From contig WBUV01000046.1 in NCBI GenBank assembly GCA_008933525.1, positions 1-12,997 of the forward strand: a stretch of 12,997 bases of DNA, given 5' to 3'. The translations under genes and the position numbers were made by a program. Below, one piece after another: positions 1 to 7,600 of this stretch. This DNA is from Bacteroidales bacterium (lineage in GTDB: Bacteria; Bacteroidota; Bacteroidia; Bacteroidales; Tenuifilaceae). The notes below the pieces were generated by a model. The model did not search any database. It saw nothing but the letters and a program-made list of their open reading frames with translations, and was not told the DNA's origin. The number at the start of each line of letters is the position of its first letter. The stretch's first letter is position 1.

Positions 1-1270
1 ATACTCAAATCTTCGATTTAATTGAAAAGGAACGTCAGCGTCAAATGCACGGCATTGAGCTTATTGCTTCCGAAAATTTTGTTAGTCCTCAGGTTCTTGA
101 GGCAATGGGCTCTGTTATGACCAATAGTATGCCGAGGGTTATCCTGGAGCGCGCTACTATGGCGGTTGTGAGGTTGTGGATCAGTCGGAGCAACTTGCAA
201 TTGATAGGTTAAAGAAACTTTTCGATGCTGAGTATGCGAATGTTCAGCCCCACTCAGGAGCTCAGGCAAATATGGCTGTATTTTTGGCTGTTTTAAAACC
301 TGGCGAAACCTTTTTGGGACTCGATTTGTCGCATGGTGGACACCTATCGCATGGTTCTCCAGTTAACTTCTCTGGATTATGGTACAATGCTGTATCGTAT
401 GGCGTAAAGCAGGAAACTGGCCGTGTTGACTACGATATGATGGAGCGTGTCGCTCTTGAGAAAAAACCAAAACTAATCGTTGGTGGTGCTTCTGCTTATT
501 CTCGCGAGTGGGATTACAAGCGTATGCGCGAAATTGCCGATAAAATCGGTGCATTACTTATGATTGATATGGCTCACCCTGCTGGTCTAATTGCTGCTGG
601 TTTGCTCGACAATCCTGTTAAATATGCTCACATTGTAACTTCAACAACTCATAAAACTCTTCGTGGCCCACGTGGAGGTATCATTTTAATGGGTAAGGAT
701 TTTCCTAATCCATGGGGCTTAACAACTCCAAAAGGAGAGGTAAAAATGATGTCCCAAATCCTTAACTCTAGTGTATTCCCAGGAGTTCAAGGTGGCCCTC
801 TTGAGCATGTTATCGCAGCAAAAGCCGTAGCTTTTGGCGAAGCTTTAACTCCAGAGTATAAAGAGTATCAATCTCAGGTTAAAAAGAATGCAGCAGTTTT
901 GGCCGATGCATTTATCAAGAAAGGATACAAAGTTATTTCGGATGGAACCGATAATCACTCAATGCTTATCGACTTACGCACCAAATTCCCTGAATTAACT
1001 GGTAAGAAAGCAGAGAATACGCTTGTTTTAGCCGATATCACTATCAATAAGAACATGGTTCCTTACGATAGTCGTTCTCCTTTCCAAACATCGGGTATTC
1101 GTGTTGGAACACCTGCAATTTCGACTCGTGGTTTAAAGGAGCAACATATGCCTATTATTGTTGATCTGATCGATAAGGTGCTATCCAATATCGATAACGA
1201 AAGTGCTATTGCAGAGGTTAGGGCAGAGGTAAATAAGTTGATGAAAGATTTTCCTCTTTTTGCTTGGTAG
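1..1270 (+). CDS. glyA: Serine hydroxymethyltransferase (5'-partial, one-base frameshift)
   Basis: Cytosolic PLP enzyme that interconverts serine plus tetrahydrofolate with glycine plus 5,10-methylene-tetrahydrofolate, feeding one-carbon metabolism. From base 3 the frame reads [20 protein letters not shown], then the family motif IASENF. The downstream part contains [21 protein letters not shown] and [13 protein letters not shown], whose lysine carries PLP, and ends PLFAW. The reading frame changes near 126-127: MTN is followed by AG where AAG (Lys) is expected, and the conserved [13 protein letters not shown] resumes in the next frame. Unshifted, translation would stop at 210-212; a separate downstream frame could begin only at the GTG at 176. 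With the missing base restored the protein would be about 426 residues, the usual length for Bacteroidota, so only a few N-terminal residues lie outside the window. A sequencing error is the simplest explanation, but a real mutation cannot be excluded. Identification is certain; integrity is not. Confidence 0.96.
123..130 (+). other. Frameshift point in glyA (missing base)
   Basis: The bases read AAT AG TAT where the conserved SHMT segment Asn-Lys-Tyr-Ala-Glu-Gly-Tyr-Pro-Gly requires AAT AAG TAT. Upstream codons are in the frame of base 3 and downstream codons in the frame of base 128. Homology is continuous on both sides, so exactly one base is missing. Confidence 0.9.
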
Positions 1271-1289
1271 TCTTTTTAAAATAATTGTT

Positions 1290-1318
1290 AACCCCGGCAC
1301 AAAGTGTCGGGGTTTTTT
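1290..1318 (+). terminator. Rho-independent terminator of glyA
   Basis: The stem is CCCCGGCAC (1292-1300) paired with GTGTCGGGG (1304-1312), with one G-U pair and an AAA loop; two A-T pairs extend it at the base. A run of six T (1313-1318) follows immediately. It lies 20 bases after the glyA stop, so the next gene on this strand probably needs its own promoter. Confidence 0.93.
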
Positions 1319-1368
1319 ATAACTTGCTCTTGTATTTACTGAATGTTAAACATTTATCCTACCAAACT

Positions 1369-1857
1369 ATGGAATCATTCTATATCGACCTAAATGAAAT
1401 GACCAATAAAAAAGCCAAGTTGTTTCGAATACTTATAATTGGGGCTATTATATTCGTCGTATTGGCTGTTATTTCAATATTCTTATTGGGCGATGAGTAT
1501 AAAAGTGCCGAAGTCCCATTCATAATTATGGGGGTTTACTTCTTACTTTATATATACTACGCATGGTATACTTCAAAAGCTAAGTTATACATTCAGGCCG
1601 ATGAGTATGCTGTTGAGTATAGTTTTGGAATGATTAAGCGTACTTCCGAAATAATAATTTGGGATACAATAGTTAAGGTAAAGCTTGGACCTACTTATGT
1701 TGCTTTCTTTAAGCGAACCGGAAAGCGTAAGGTGATTGGTTTGGGTTGGCTTCCCTATGCTAAGGTTGTGGATATTAAAGAGAAAATATGCAGCATCTGC
1801 CAGTTTAAAGGTATTATTTGCGAGAAAGCAGAGTATAAACACTTCGAAAAACAATAG
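1369..1857 (+). CDS. Small membrane protein with two TM helices and a soluble C-terminal domain, function unknown
   Basis: I do not recognise a named family. The 162-residue product starts MESFYIDLNEMTNKK and has two hydrophobic helices at about 21-41 and 50-67, separated by a short acidic loop (GDEYKSAEVP). A soluble domain of about 95 residues follows, alternating short beta-like segments (LYIQADEYAVEYSF, IIIWDTIVKVKLG, VAFFKRTGKRKVIG) and ending in a helix with three Cys (141, 144, 151). This two-helix plus beta-rich layout resembles bacterial PH-like membrane proteins, but that is inference from topology only. The ATG at 1369 was chosen because the longer frame from TTG 1285 begins inside the glyA terminator; a second in-frame ATG lies at residue 11. 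No Shine-Dalgarno is visible, as is normal for Bacteroidota. The next gene starts nine bases after its stop, so the two are probably co-transcribed. Confidence 0.72.
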   Translation: MESFYIDLNEMTNKKAKLFRILIIGAIIFVVLAVISIFLLGDEYKSAEVPFIIMGVYFLLYIYYAWYTSKAKLYIQADEYAVEYSFGMIKRTSEIIIWDTIVKVKLGPTYVAFFKRTGKRKVIGLGWLPYAKVVDIKEKICSICQFKGIICEKAEYKHFEKQ

Positions 1858-1866
1858 TTTACATAA

Positions 1867-2616
1867 ATGGAATGGTGGATCTATGCCATTGTGGTTTTGG
1901 CTGGTATTGCAGCAGGTTTTATTAATACTTTGGCAGGTAGCGGATCACTATTAACACTACCTCTTCTGATTTTCCTCGGATTACCTGCAAGTGTTGCTAA
2001 TGGTACAAATAGAGTTGGAATTTTGCTCCAGAGCATTGTTGCAGTAGGTAGTTTCAAACACAAAAAAGTTTTTGAGTGGAAGGATGGAATTTGGCTTACG
2101 ATTCCTGCGGGTATTGGCGCTTTAGTTGGTGCTTGGGTTGCTGTAGATTTAAACGAGCAATTAATGAACAGGATTATTGGAGGTTTGCTCGTGTTTATGT
2201 TTTTTGTAATACTTCTCAAGCCCGAAAAATGGATTGGCGATAGTGAATTGGCCGAGCCAATAAAGGTAACCCCTTTGCGTGTTTTAGTTTTTTTGTTAAT
2301 CGGATTTTATGGTGGATTCATTCAAGCAGGAGTTGGCTTTTTTCTTCTAGCAGGGTTAGTGCTTGGTGCAGGCATGAATCTGTTGAAGGCTAATGCAATA
2401 AAGGTTCTCATTACATTGGTGTTTACAGTTCTTGCACTTTTGGTATTTATAGTAAATAATCAGGTTGACTATTTGCTGGGTATCATTATGGGTGCTGGCA
2501 ATATGCTGGGGGCATGGATTGCAACCCATGTTGCAGTGAAGAAAGGAACAAAATTTATTCGTTGGTTTTTACTAGTTGTGGTTTTTGCCTTTGCCCTAAA
2601 ACTCCTGATTTGGTAG
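1867..2616 (+). CDS. TauE/SafE (TSUP) family membrane permease
   Basis: A 249-residue, almost entirely hydrophobic inner-membrane protein of the TSUP family, whose members export or import sulfite, sulfoacetate and other small sulfur or organic anions. Family signs are the N-terminal segment AGFINTLAGSGSLLTLPLL (residues 16-34) followed by LGLPASVANGTNR, and a repeat-like second half with GFYGGFIQAGVGFFLLAGL followed by NLLKANAIK. The two halves reflect the internal duplication typical of TSUP, about seven to eight membrane helices in all; the length is normal. The ATG follows the upstream gene's stop by nine bases. The substrate cannot be read from sequence, and no sulfur-metabolism gene is nearby to suggest one. 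Its stop codon is separated by one base from the stop of the convergent tonB gene. Confidence 0.9.
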   Translation: MEWWIYAIVVLAGIAAGFINTLAGSGSLLTLPLLIFLGLPASVANGTNRVGILLQSIVAVGSFKHKKVFEWKDGIWLTIPAGIGALVGAWVAVDLNEQLMNRIIGGLLVFMFFVILLKPEKWIGDSELAEPIKVTPLRVLVFLLIGFYGGFIQAGVGFFLLAGLVLGAGMNLLKANAIKVLITLVFTVLALLVFIVNNQVDYLLGIIMGAGNMLGAWIATHVAVKKGTKFIRWFLLVVVFAFALKLLIW

Positions 2617-2617
2617 A

Positions 2618-3439
2618 TTACTGCAACCTAAATACATAGGTTATTGTTCCAACCTGATAAGCAGGTGCATTTGCATTAACATCAAATTTTGCATTCAAGG
2701 CTGCTTTTTCTGCTGCTTTTAAAAGTTGAGGATCTAAAGTTGTTGAGCCTTGTTTTCCAGGTTCTGCTTTAGTAACGTTGCCTTGCTTATCTACAGTAAC
2801 CCGAACAACGACTTTCCCGCTCTTTTGACTTGGATAATCAGGCTGTGGAAGACTTAGGGCAGATCTTCCGCTTAGGTTGGCAACAATTCCTCTTCCGGCA
2901 TCGCCGCCACCACCAGTTGAGCCAGTTCTGTTCTGCGAGTCCACGGAGCCTTCTGGTCCTCCTTGGTTGCCTGGTTTCCCGGTTTCCCCTTCGCCTTTTG
3001 TACTACCATCGGTTTTTTGTCCGGGGAACAGTGCATTTTTATTTGCTTCGCGGGGTTTCTCTGTTTGTGTTTCAGTGGTGTTCTTGTTGGTTGTTTTCTC
3101 TGTTTGTTTAGTAGTGGTCTTCTTTGTAGTTTCCACTTTTTTTGTTTCTTCCTTCTTTTTTACTGGTAACGATGGGGCTTCCTCGTTATCCTGAGTTAAA
3201 GGAGACTCTTCCTGAGGTTTTGACGCACTTGAACTTTGAGGTAGCGAAGTCTCCTGTTCAACTTTAGGTTCCATTGCGCCCATGCCATTGTCGGAGTTGC
3301 CGAAGTTTATAAGAATACCTTGTTCTGCAGGCAGAGGTAATGGGGTTGTAAAACCAAGTAGTATAAGCAATAGTATGGCTAGACCATGGATTACTATGGT
3401 GGTAATTATTCCTTTACTTCTATCGCTTAAAAATGACAT
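2618..3439 (-). CDS. tonB: TonB-family energy transducer
   Basis: Periplasm-spanning protein that carries energy from the ExbB-ExbD proton channel to the outer membrane. One N-terminal anchor helix (about residues 11-30) carries His18 with a hydroxyl residue four positions earlier (Thr14), matching the Ser-x3-His arrangement of TonB anchors. The middle is low complexity: Glu/Pro/Ser-rich to about 92, Lys/Thr/Glu-rich at 93-135, Gly-rich at 144-184. The C-terminal domain (192-273) has the Bacteroidota TonB pattern: LPQPDYPSQKSGKVVVRVTV, then DKQGNVTKA, LLKAAEKAALNAKF, and the ending GTITYVFRLQ. It is last in the exbB-exbD-tonB operon, seven bases after exbD. Whether it serves TonB-dependent receptors or a Tol-like envelope role cannot be settled, because no receptor or pal gene is in view. 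The ATG at 3439 places the basic residues just before the membrane helix. Confidence 0.9.
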   Translation of the reverse strand: MSFLSDRSKGIITTIVIHGLAILLLILLGFTTPLPLPAEQGILINFGNSDNGMGAMEPKVEQETSLPQSSSASKPQEESPLTQDNEEAPSLPVKKKEETKKVETTKKTTTKQTEKTTNKNTTETQTEKPREANKNALFPGQKTDGSTKGEGETGKPGNQGGPEGSVDSQNRTGSTGGGGDAGRGIVANLSGRSALSLPQPDYPSQKSGKVVVRVTVDKQGNVTKAEPGKQGSTTLDPQLLKAAEKAALNAKFDVNANAPAYQVGTITYVFRLQ

Positions 3440-3446
3440 TCTATCT

Positions 3447-3845
3447 CTATTTTTTTAGTGGTTGTGTGGCCAAAATAAGTTTATACTTATTGTCCTTAGC
3501 AATGTTCATTACTTTAACTACCTCCTCCATTGGAACCGATTTATCTACGTGCAATGCAATTGTAGGATCGTCCTGCTCTTTCATTTTTTGTTGAAGCAAG
3601 TATTCAAGTTGATTTAAGGTTACGGGAACAGTTTCGAGGTAAAAGTTTTTATCCGCAGTAATAGAAACCGATGTTATGGGTTTAGCCGATGTTTGACTAT
3701 TGCTTTGTGGCAATAGAAGTTTCAATGCGTTTGGGTGTACAAGTGTTGATGAGATCATAAAGAATATAAGTAGTAAGAATACAAGATCGCTCATGGATGC
3801 TGTATTAAAACTAGGATCAACTTTTATTCTACGTTTAAGTGCCAT
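3447..3845 (-). CDS. exbD: ExbD/TolR-type proton channel subunit
   Basis: 132-residue inner-membrane partner of ExbB in the motor that drives TonB. The layout is standard: basic N-terminus (MALKRRIKVDPSF), one transmembrane helix (about 18-37) beginning with the conserved channel aspartate in SMSDLVFLLLIFF (D20), then a periplasmic domain. That domain contains VSITADKNFYLETVPV and a hydrophilic C-terminal half (TIALHVDKSVPMEEVVKVMNIAKDNKYKL) typical of ExbD/TolR. Length is normal for the family. It lies 17 bases after exbB and seven before tonB on the same strand, so the three are one operon. The sequence does not separate ExbD from TolR; the adjacent tonB favours ExbD. Confidence 0.93.
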   Translation of the reverse strand: MALKRRIKVDPSFNTASMSDLVFLLLIFFMISSTLVHPNALKLLLPQSNSQTSAKPITSVSITADKNFYLETVPVTLNQLEYLLQQKMKEQDDPTIALHVDKSVPMEEVVKVMNIAKDNKYKLILATQPLKK

Positions 3846-3862
3846 GCTTATATTTTATTAAC

Positions 3863-4549
3863 CTATGCAACGGGTTCGTTAAGTAAATCCATGAATTCCG
3901 ACGTTTTGGCTTCTAAGTCAAATACAACTTTTTCGACACGGGCAACAAGGAAGTTGTAACCAAAGTAAGCAAAAACCCCGACAATAAGACCTGCAACAGT
4001 TGTTACCATAGCCGTGTAGATACCGTTGGAGAGTAAGCTAACATCAATGTTATTTCCGGCCATGCTCATATCGTAGAATGCTTGAATCATACCAATAACA
4101 GTTCCAAGGAAACCAATCATAGGCGCTCCTCCCGATATTGTTGCTAGGAATGGTAAACTTGCTTCGAGTTTCGATATTTCGAGGTTTCCAACATTTTCGA
4201 TGGCTGTGTTAACATCGGAAAGTGGGCGACCAATTCGCTGAATTCCCTTTTCAATCATTCGGGCAACTGGTGTATTCTTTGATTGACAAAGAGCTAAAGC
4301 CGAGTCAATTTTATCCTCATGAATGTATTCCCTGATTCTATTCATGAAGTTTGCATCGGTTTCAGAAGCTTTTCTGATTGCAAGGTATCGTTCCGAAAAA
4401 ATATAAATAGCCACAATTGATAAAAGAAAAAGTGGGATCATAATCCATCCGCCTTTGAGGGCTAGGTCGAAGAAACTTAAAGAAATTTCGCCGGTTTGTT
4501 CGGTGCTAGTTTGGATAGCCGATAGAATAATAGTTGAAAGGATACTCAT
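3863..4549 (-). CDS. exbB: ExbB/TolQ/MotA-type proton channel subunit
   Basis: 228-residue inner-membrane protein forming the proton channel with ExbD. Three membrane helices are visible at about 34-52, 133-157 and 177-200, with the usual cytoplasmic loop (residues 54-130) between the first two. The second helix has the family signature GAPMIGFLGTVIGMIQAF (T150) and the third reads GIYTAMVTTVAGLIVGVFAY (T183, T184). When the third helix is aligned by eye with E. coli ExbB, the position of the conserved Glu176 is occupied by Thr179; this may be usual in this phylum's paralogues. The ATG at 4549 gives a short periplasmic N-terminus before helix 1. It heads the exbB-exbD-tonB operon, 97 bases downstream of tamB with a candidate promoter in the gap. 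Confidence 0.93.
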   Translation of the reverse strand: MSILSTIILSAIQTSTEQTGEISLSFFDLALKGGWIMIPLFLLSIVAIYIFSERYLAIRKASETDANFMNRIREYIHEDKIDSALALCQSKNTPVARMIEKGIQRIGRPLSDVNTAIENVGNLEISKLEASLPFLATISGGAPMIGFLGTVIGMIQAFYDMSMAGNNIDVSLLSNGIYTAMVTTVAGLIVGVFAYFGYNFLVARVEKVVFDLEAKTSEFMDLLNEPVA

Positions 4550-4612
4550 ACGAATTAGATTTTTGCGAAAATTACTAAAAAAACGTTTTGATATTACTTT
4601 CTATTGCATTTA

Positions 4613-4643
4613 ACTGCATAACATTCGTTAAACTGCAAAGATA
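4613..4643 (-). promoter_or_regulatory. Candidate promoter element and direct repeat upstream of exbB
   Basis: On the minus strand TATCTTTG (4643-4636) fits the Bacteroidota -7 consensus TAnnTTTG and lies about 87 bases before the exbB start. No well-spaced -33 TTTG is present; the nearest TTG (4660-4658) is only 14 bases upstream. The hexamer ACTGCA occurs on the plus strand at 4613-4618 and 4632-4637, 19 bases apart, which could be a protein-binding repeat. The evidence is pattern only. Confidence 0.3.
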
Positions 4644-4646
4644 ATT

Positions 4647-7600
4647 TTATTTTATCTCAATAAAATTGTCGTTCTTATTCATCGAATCTTTTTTTGCTGT
4701 TGTTTCTTCATCAATTTCTAGGGGAATAACAATTTCTTCTGTCTTAAAGGTATTCAAAATTCTACCCCAGAGATCTTTAATGTTGTTAAACTCCTCCCGA
4801 TAAAGTATACCTGCGCCAGTTGTGTAGTTGTTTTCTTGATTTGATGGAAGTAAGTCGTTGTTGGAACGGGCAAAAGCCTTAAGCCTTAATTTTCCCGATT
4901 TTGTTAACTTTAAGTCAATGTTAAAGTCACCAGCTATTGGGTTGCTAGTGTTTTTTGCACCAACATCAACATTTCCGTTTATCGAAACCCTATCGTCGAG
5001 GAGTTGAGTTGAGAGTGCGAGTTCCATTTGGTCGGAACTTAACTCGTTTTCTAATCCTGGACGATAGTTAAATCCTATATCAAAGTTATTGCTCCATTGT
5101 GAGAGCCAGTTGCTTAATTGGTTCGAAAGGAGTTCGCTGGCTGTGTTATATAAGCCAGTTGTTCCTAGGTTTGATGAGTTATCCGAGGGGTTTCCTGTTG
5201 CGTTAGGATCAGTTATAAAGCTGTTAATTACAAGCAAACCAAGGAATTGAGTGTTGATTTTTTCCTCAGTATTTAAAGCTCCGCTGACTAATCCCTTTGT
5301 TTGAGCATCGGCGTTGGGAACATCAATGTTGAATTTAATGTTGGGTGACATTAGTTTTTGAGTAAGCAGGATTTGGCAATCAACTGGAACCCTTGTGGTG
5401 TATCGCTCATCCATCAGGAGCTGCTTTAGCGATGTTTTTACGCGGTATACGGCTTTAATATCCATATTTGCATCGAGCGGATCGCCATTCCATGTAATAC
5501 TACTACCATCTTCAATTCGGAACTTCTTGTTTATAACTCCCTGTAGCGTGAAAAGGTAATCTCCTTTCTCAATATTGTAATTTCCAAACATCTTAAACAC
5601 ATCCTTGTATGGATTAATTTCCATTTTTAGGTTGCCGTTTCCGTTAGCTTTAATTATATCACCCAGTTTTTTATCGATAATTATTTGAGCTTCGGCTTCG
5701 GGGGTTATTTGCAATTCTAGAATCAGATTCATGTTTGAAGTGGATTGCTCTTCAACCACAATTGGCTCTTCAATAATTATGTTGTTTGGGTCGTTATTTA
5801 CAAAAGTGATAAAATTGTTTTGTTCAACAGTTCCACCACTTGGTAAGGGCAGGAATATTGCCGTTTTATTCTCTGTCTTTAGCTTAATATTTAAGTTTAA
5901 ATCGTCGAAGGCTCCATTAATGAGAATCAATCCAGTGCCAAAAACAGTTCCATAAAAGAGTTCGTTGTCCTGTTCGGTTGTATTCATGCATTGGAAATTA
6001 TCAGCAGCAAGATTTAAGTTGAGATTGAAATTTTTAAAGAAGTTTGTTCTAATATTGCCGTTTAGCGTAGCAGTTCTTCTGAATCGGTCGTTTATTTTTA
6101 CGTTTCTAAAAAGTATATCGCTATTCTCAATGGAAATATTGTCGTTTAAAGTGTAACGTGTTTTTAGAAAATCGACCGTCAACTGGGCATTGTTTAGTGC
6201 AATAGATCCATTCAGAATGGGGTTTTTATCTGTTCCTGTGATTTTAATTTTACCATTAACAGTACCCGTCATGTCCGATACGCTACCCTCTAGAAGTGGT
6301 GAAAGGTGCAATAGCTTTAGTTTGTTGATATTTACGTCGAAGTTAAGTTTGCCTGTTTCGGTAAAATAGTCGCCTTGAGCTATAAATGTGATGGTGTCTC
6401 TATATTCGTTCGATAGGTTTAATGCCATCCTTTTTTCGAGGTTATGCCAGTTGCTTGTAAAATTAATATTTCCAACAGGGTTAGAGTTTACTGTAAGGCT
6501 ATTAATGTCAATATCGGCGAATAGCGTTGGGTTTGAGTAAAGACTGTTTATTTTGGCATAGCCGTTAATTCTTCCATTTAAGTTATAACCTAAACTTTGT
6601 AGGTAAATATTCAGATAGGAGAGGTTTAGGTTTTTTAGCGATGCAGATAATGTGTCGGTTGCGTTGGCCGAAATTGTACCATTAATGGCTAATTCTTGGT
6701 TTTGATTATTAACAATAAAGTTATCAATTTGTATTAAGGCGGTATCTATTGTTACCGTTGATGAATTAAGGCTCCATGTTGAATCGTTAATTACGAAGGT
6801 CGAAGGTTTGAAGTTGAGTTTGGCGATATGCCCATTCTTTCCTGATTCATTAAAGTCGGCTATTGCTTCAACTAATCCATAGGTTGCAGGTTTTTGCAGG
6901 TTTTGCCACCCTAACGAGAAGTTTAAGAAGTTTTCTTTGATATCAGTGTTGATCTTGAAATTGCGAATTAGTGTTTCGCCAAGCTTAATTGTAGGGGTAG
7001 TAATGCTAGCCGTTAGTACACTATCCTTTGTTTGCCCATCAATGCTTAAGTCTTTAACCCAGGTTGTTCCAACCTGAATCTCCGGAATTTTTACTTTAAA
7101 AGTAAGTGATTGAAGGTCAGGATTTAATATTCCGAATATGGTTGAGTTTTCGGCAATTTTTATGTCGGGCGAAATTATGCTGGTAATTTTTTGTGTTTTT
7201 TTCAACCGGAACTTAATGAGGTAATCATTATATTCTGGTTTGTCAACGCCGGTAGCAATTGTTTCTTCTTTTTCTGATTCTGTATTAAACGCAGGAATAT
7301 ATTTATAGAACAAATTAGTTAAGTATGAAAAGACTTTGGAGTAGTTGTATTTACTCCTGATTTCAGCTTCGGCAAATTCCGATTTAAGACTAATTATTTT
7401 GCTTTCGGCAGTATTGTCGGCCATTATAATGATATCAGAGAGTTTAAACTCACCCCGTTGGTTTTTGTAAGAAGAGTTTACAATTTTTATTTCTCCTTTA
7501 CTGTTATCAAGGTTGCTCCCCGAAAATTTCGTGGTTATCAGAAACGATGCTTGCGATATTGAATCTGCTTTGTTGAAATTCAGTTTAACTAAATCGATCT

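Noticed and set aside
1285..1368. A 28-residue N-terminal extension of the small membrane protein, starting at TTG 1285
   Set aside because: It begins inside the glyA terminator hairpin and encodes the stem and T-tract; the ATG at 1369 gives a sensible protein.
1585..1854. Minus-strand frame of 89 codons opposite the small membrane protein
   Set aside because: It is a shadow of the plus-strand gene with no start context or recognisable features.
2625..2642. Hairpin AACCTA / TAGGTT just past the permease stop, as a possible terminator
   Set aside because: Only six base pairs, mostly A-T, no T-tract after it, and it lies within the tonB C-terminal coding sequence.
2830..3194. Three plus-strand open frames of 68-105 codons opposite tonB
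   Set aside because: They mirror the low-complexity Lys/Thr/Gly-rich tonB linker and show no protein-like family features.
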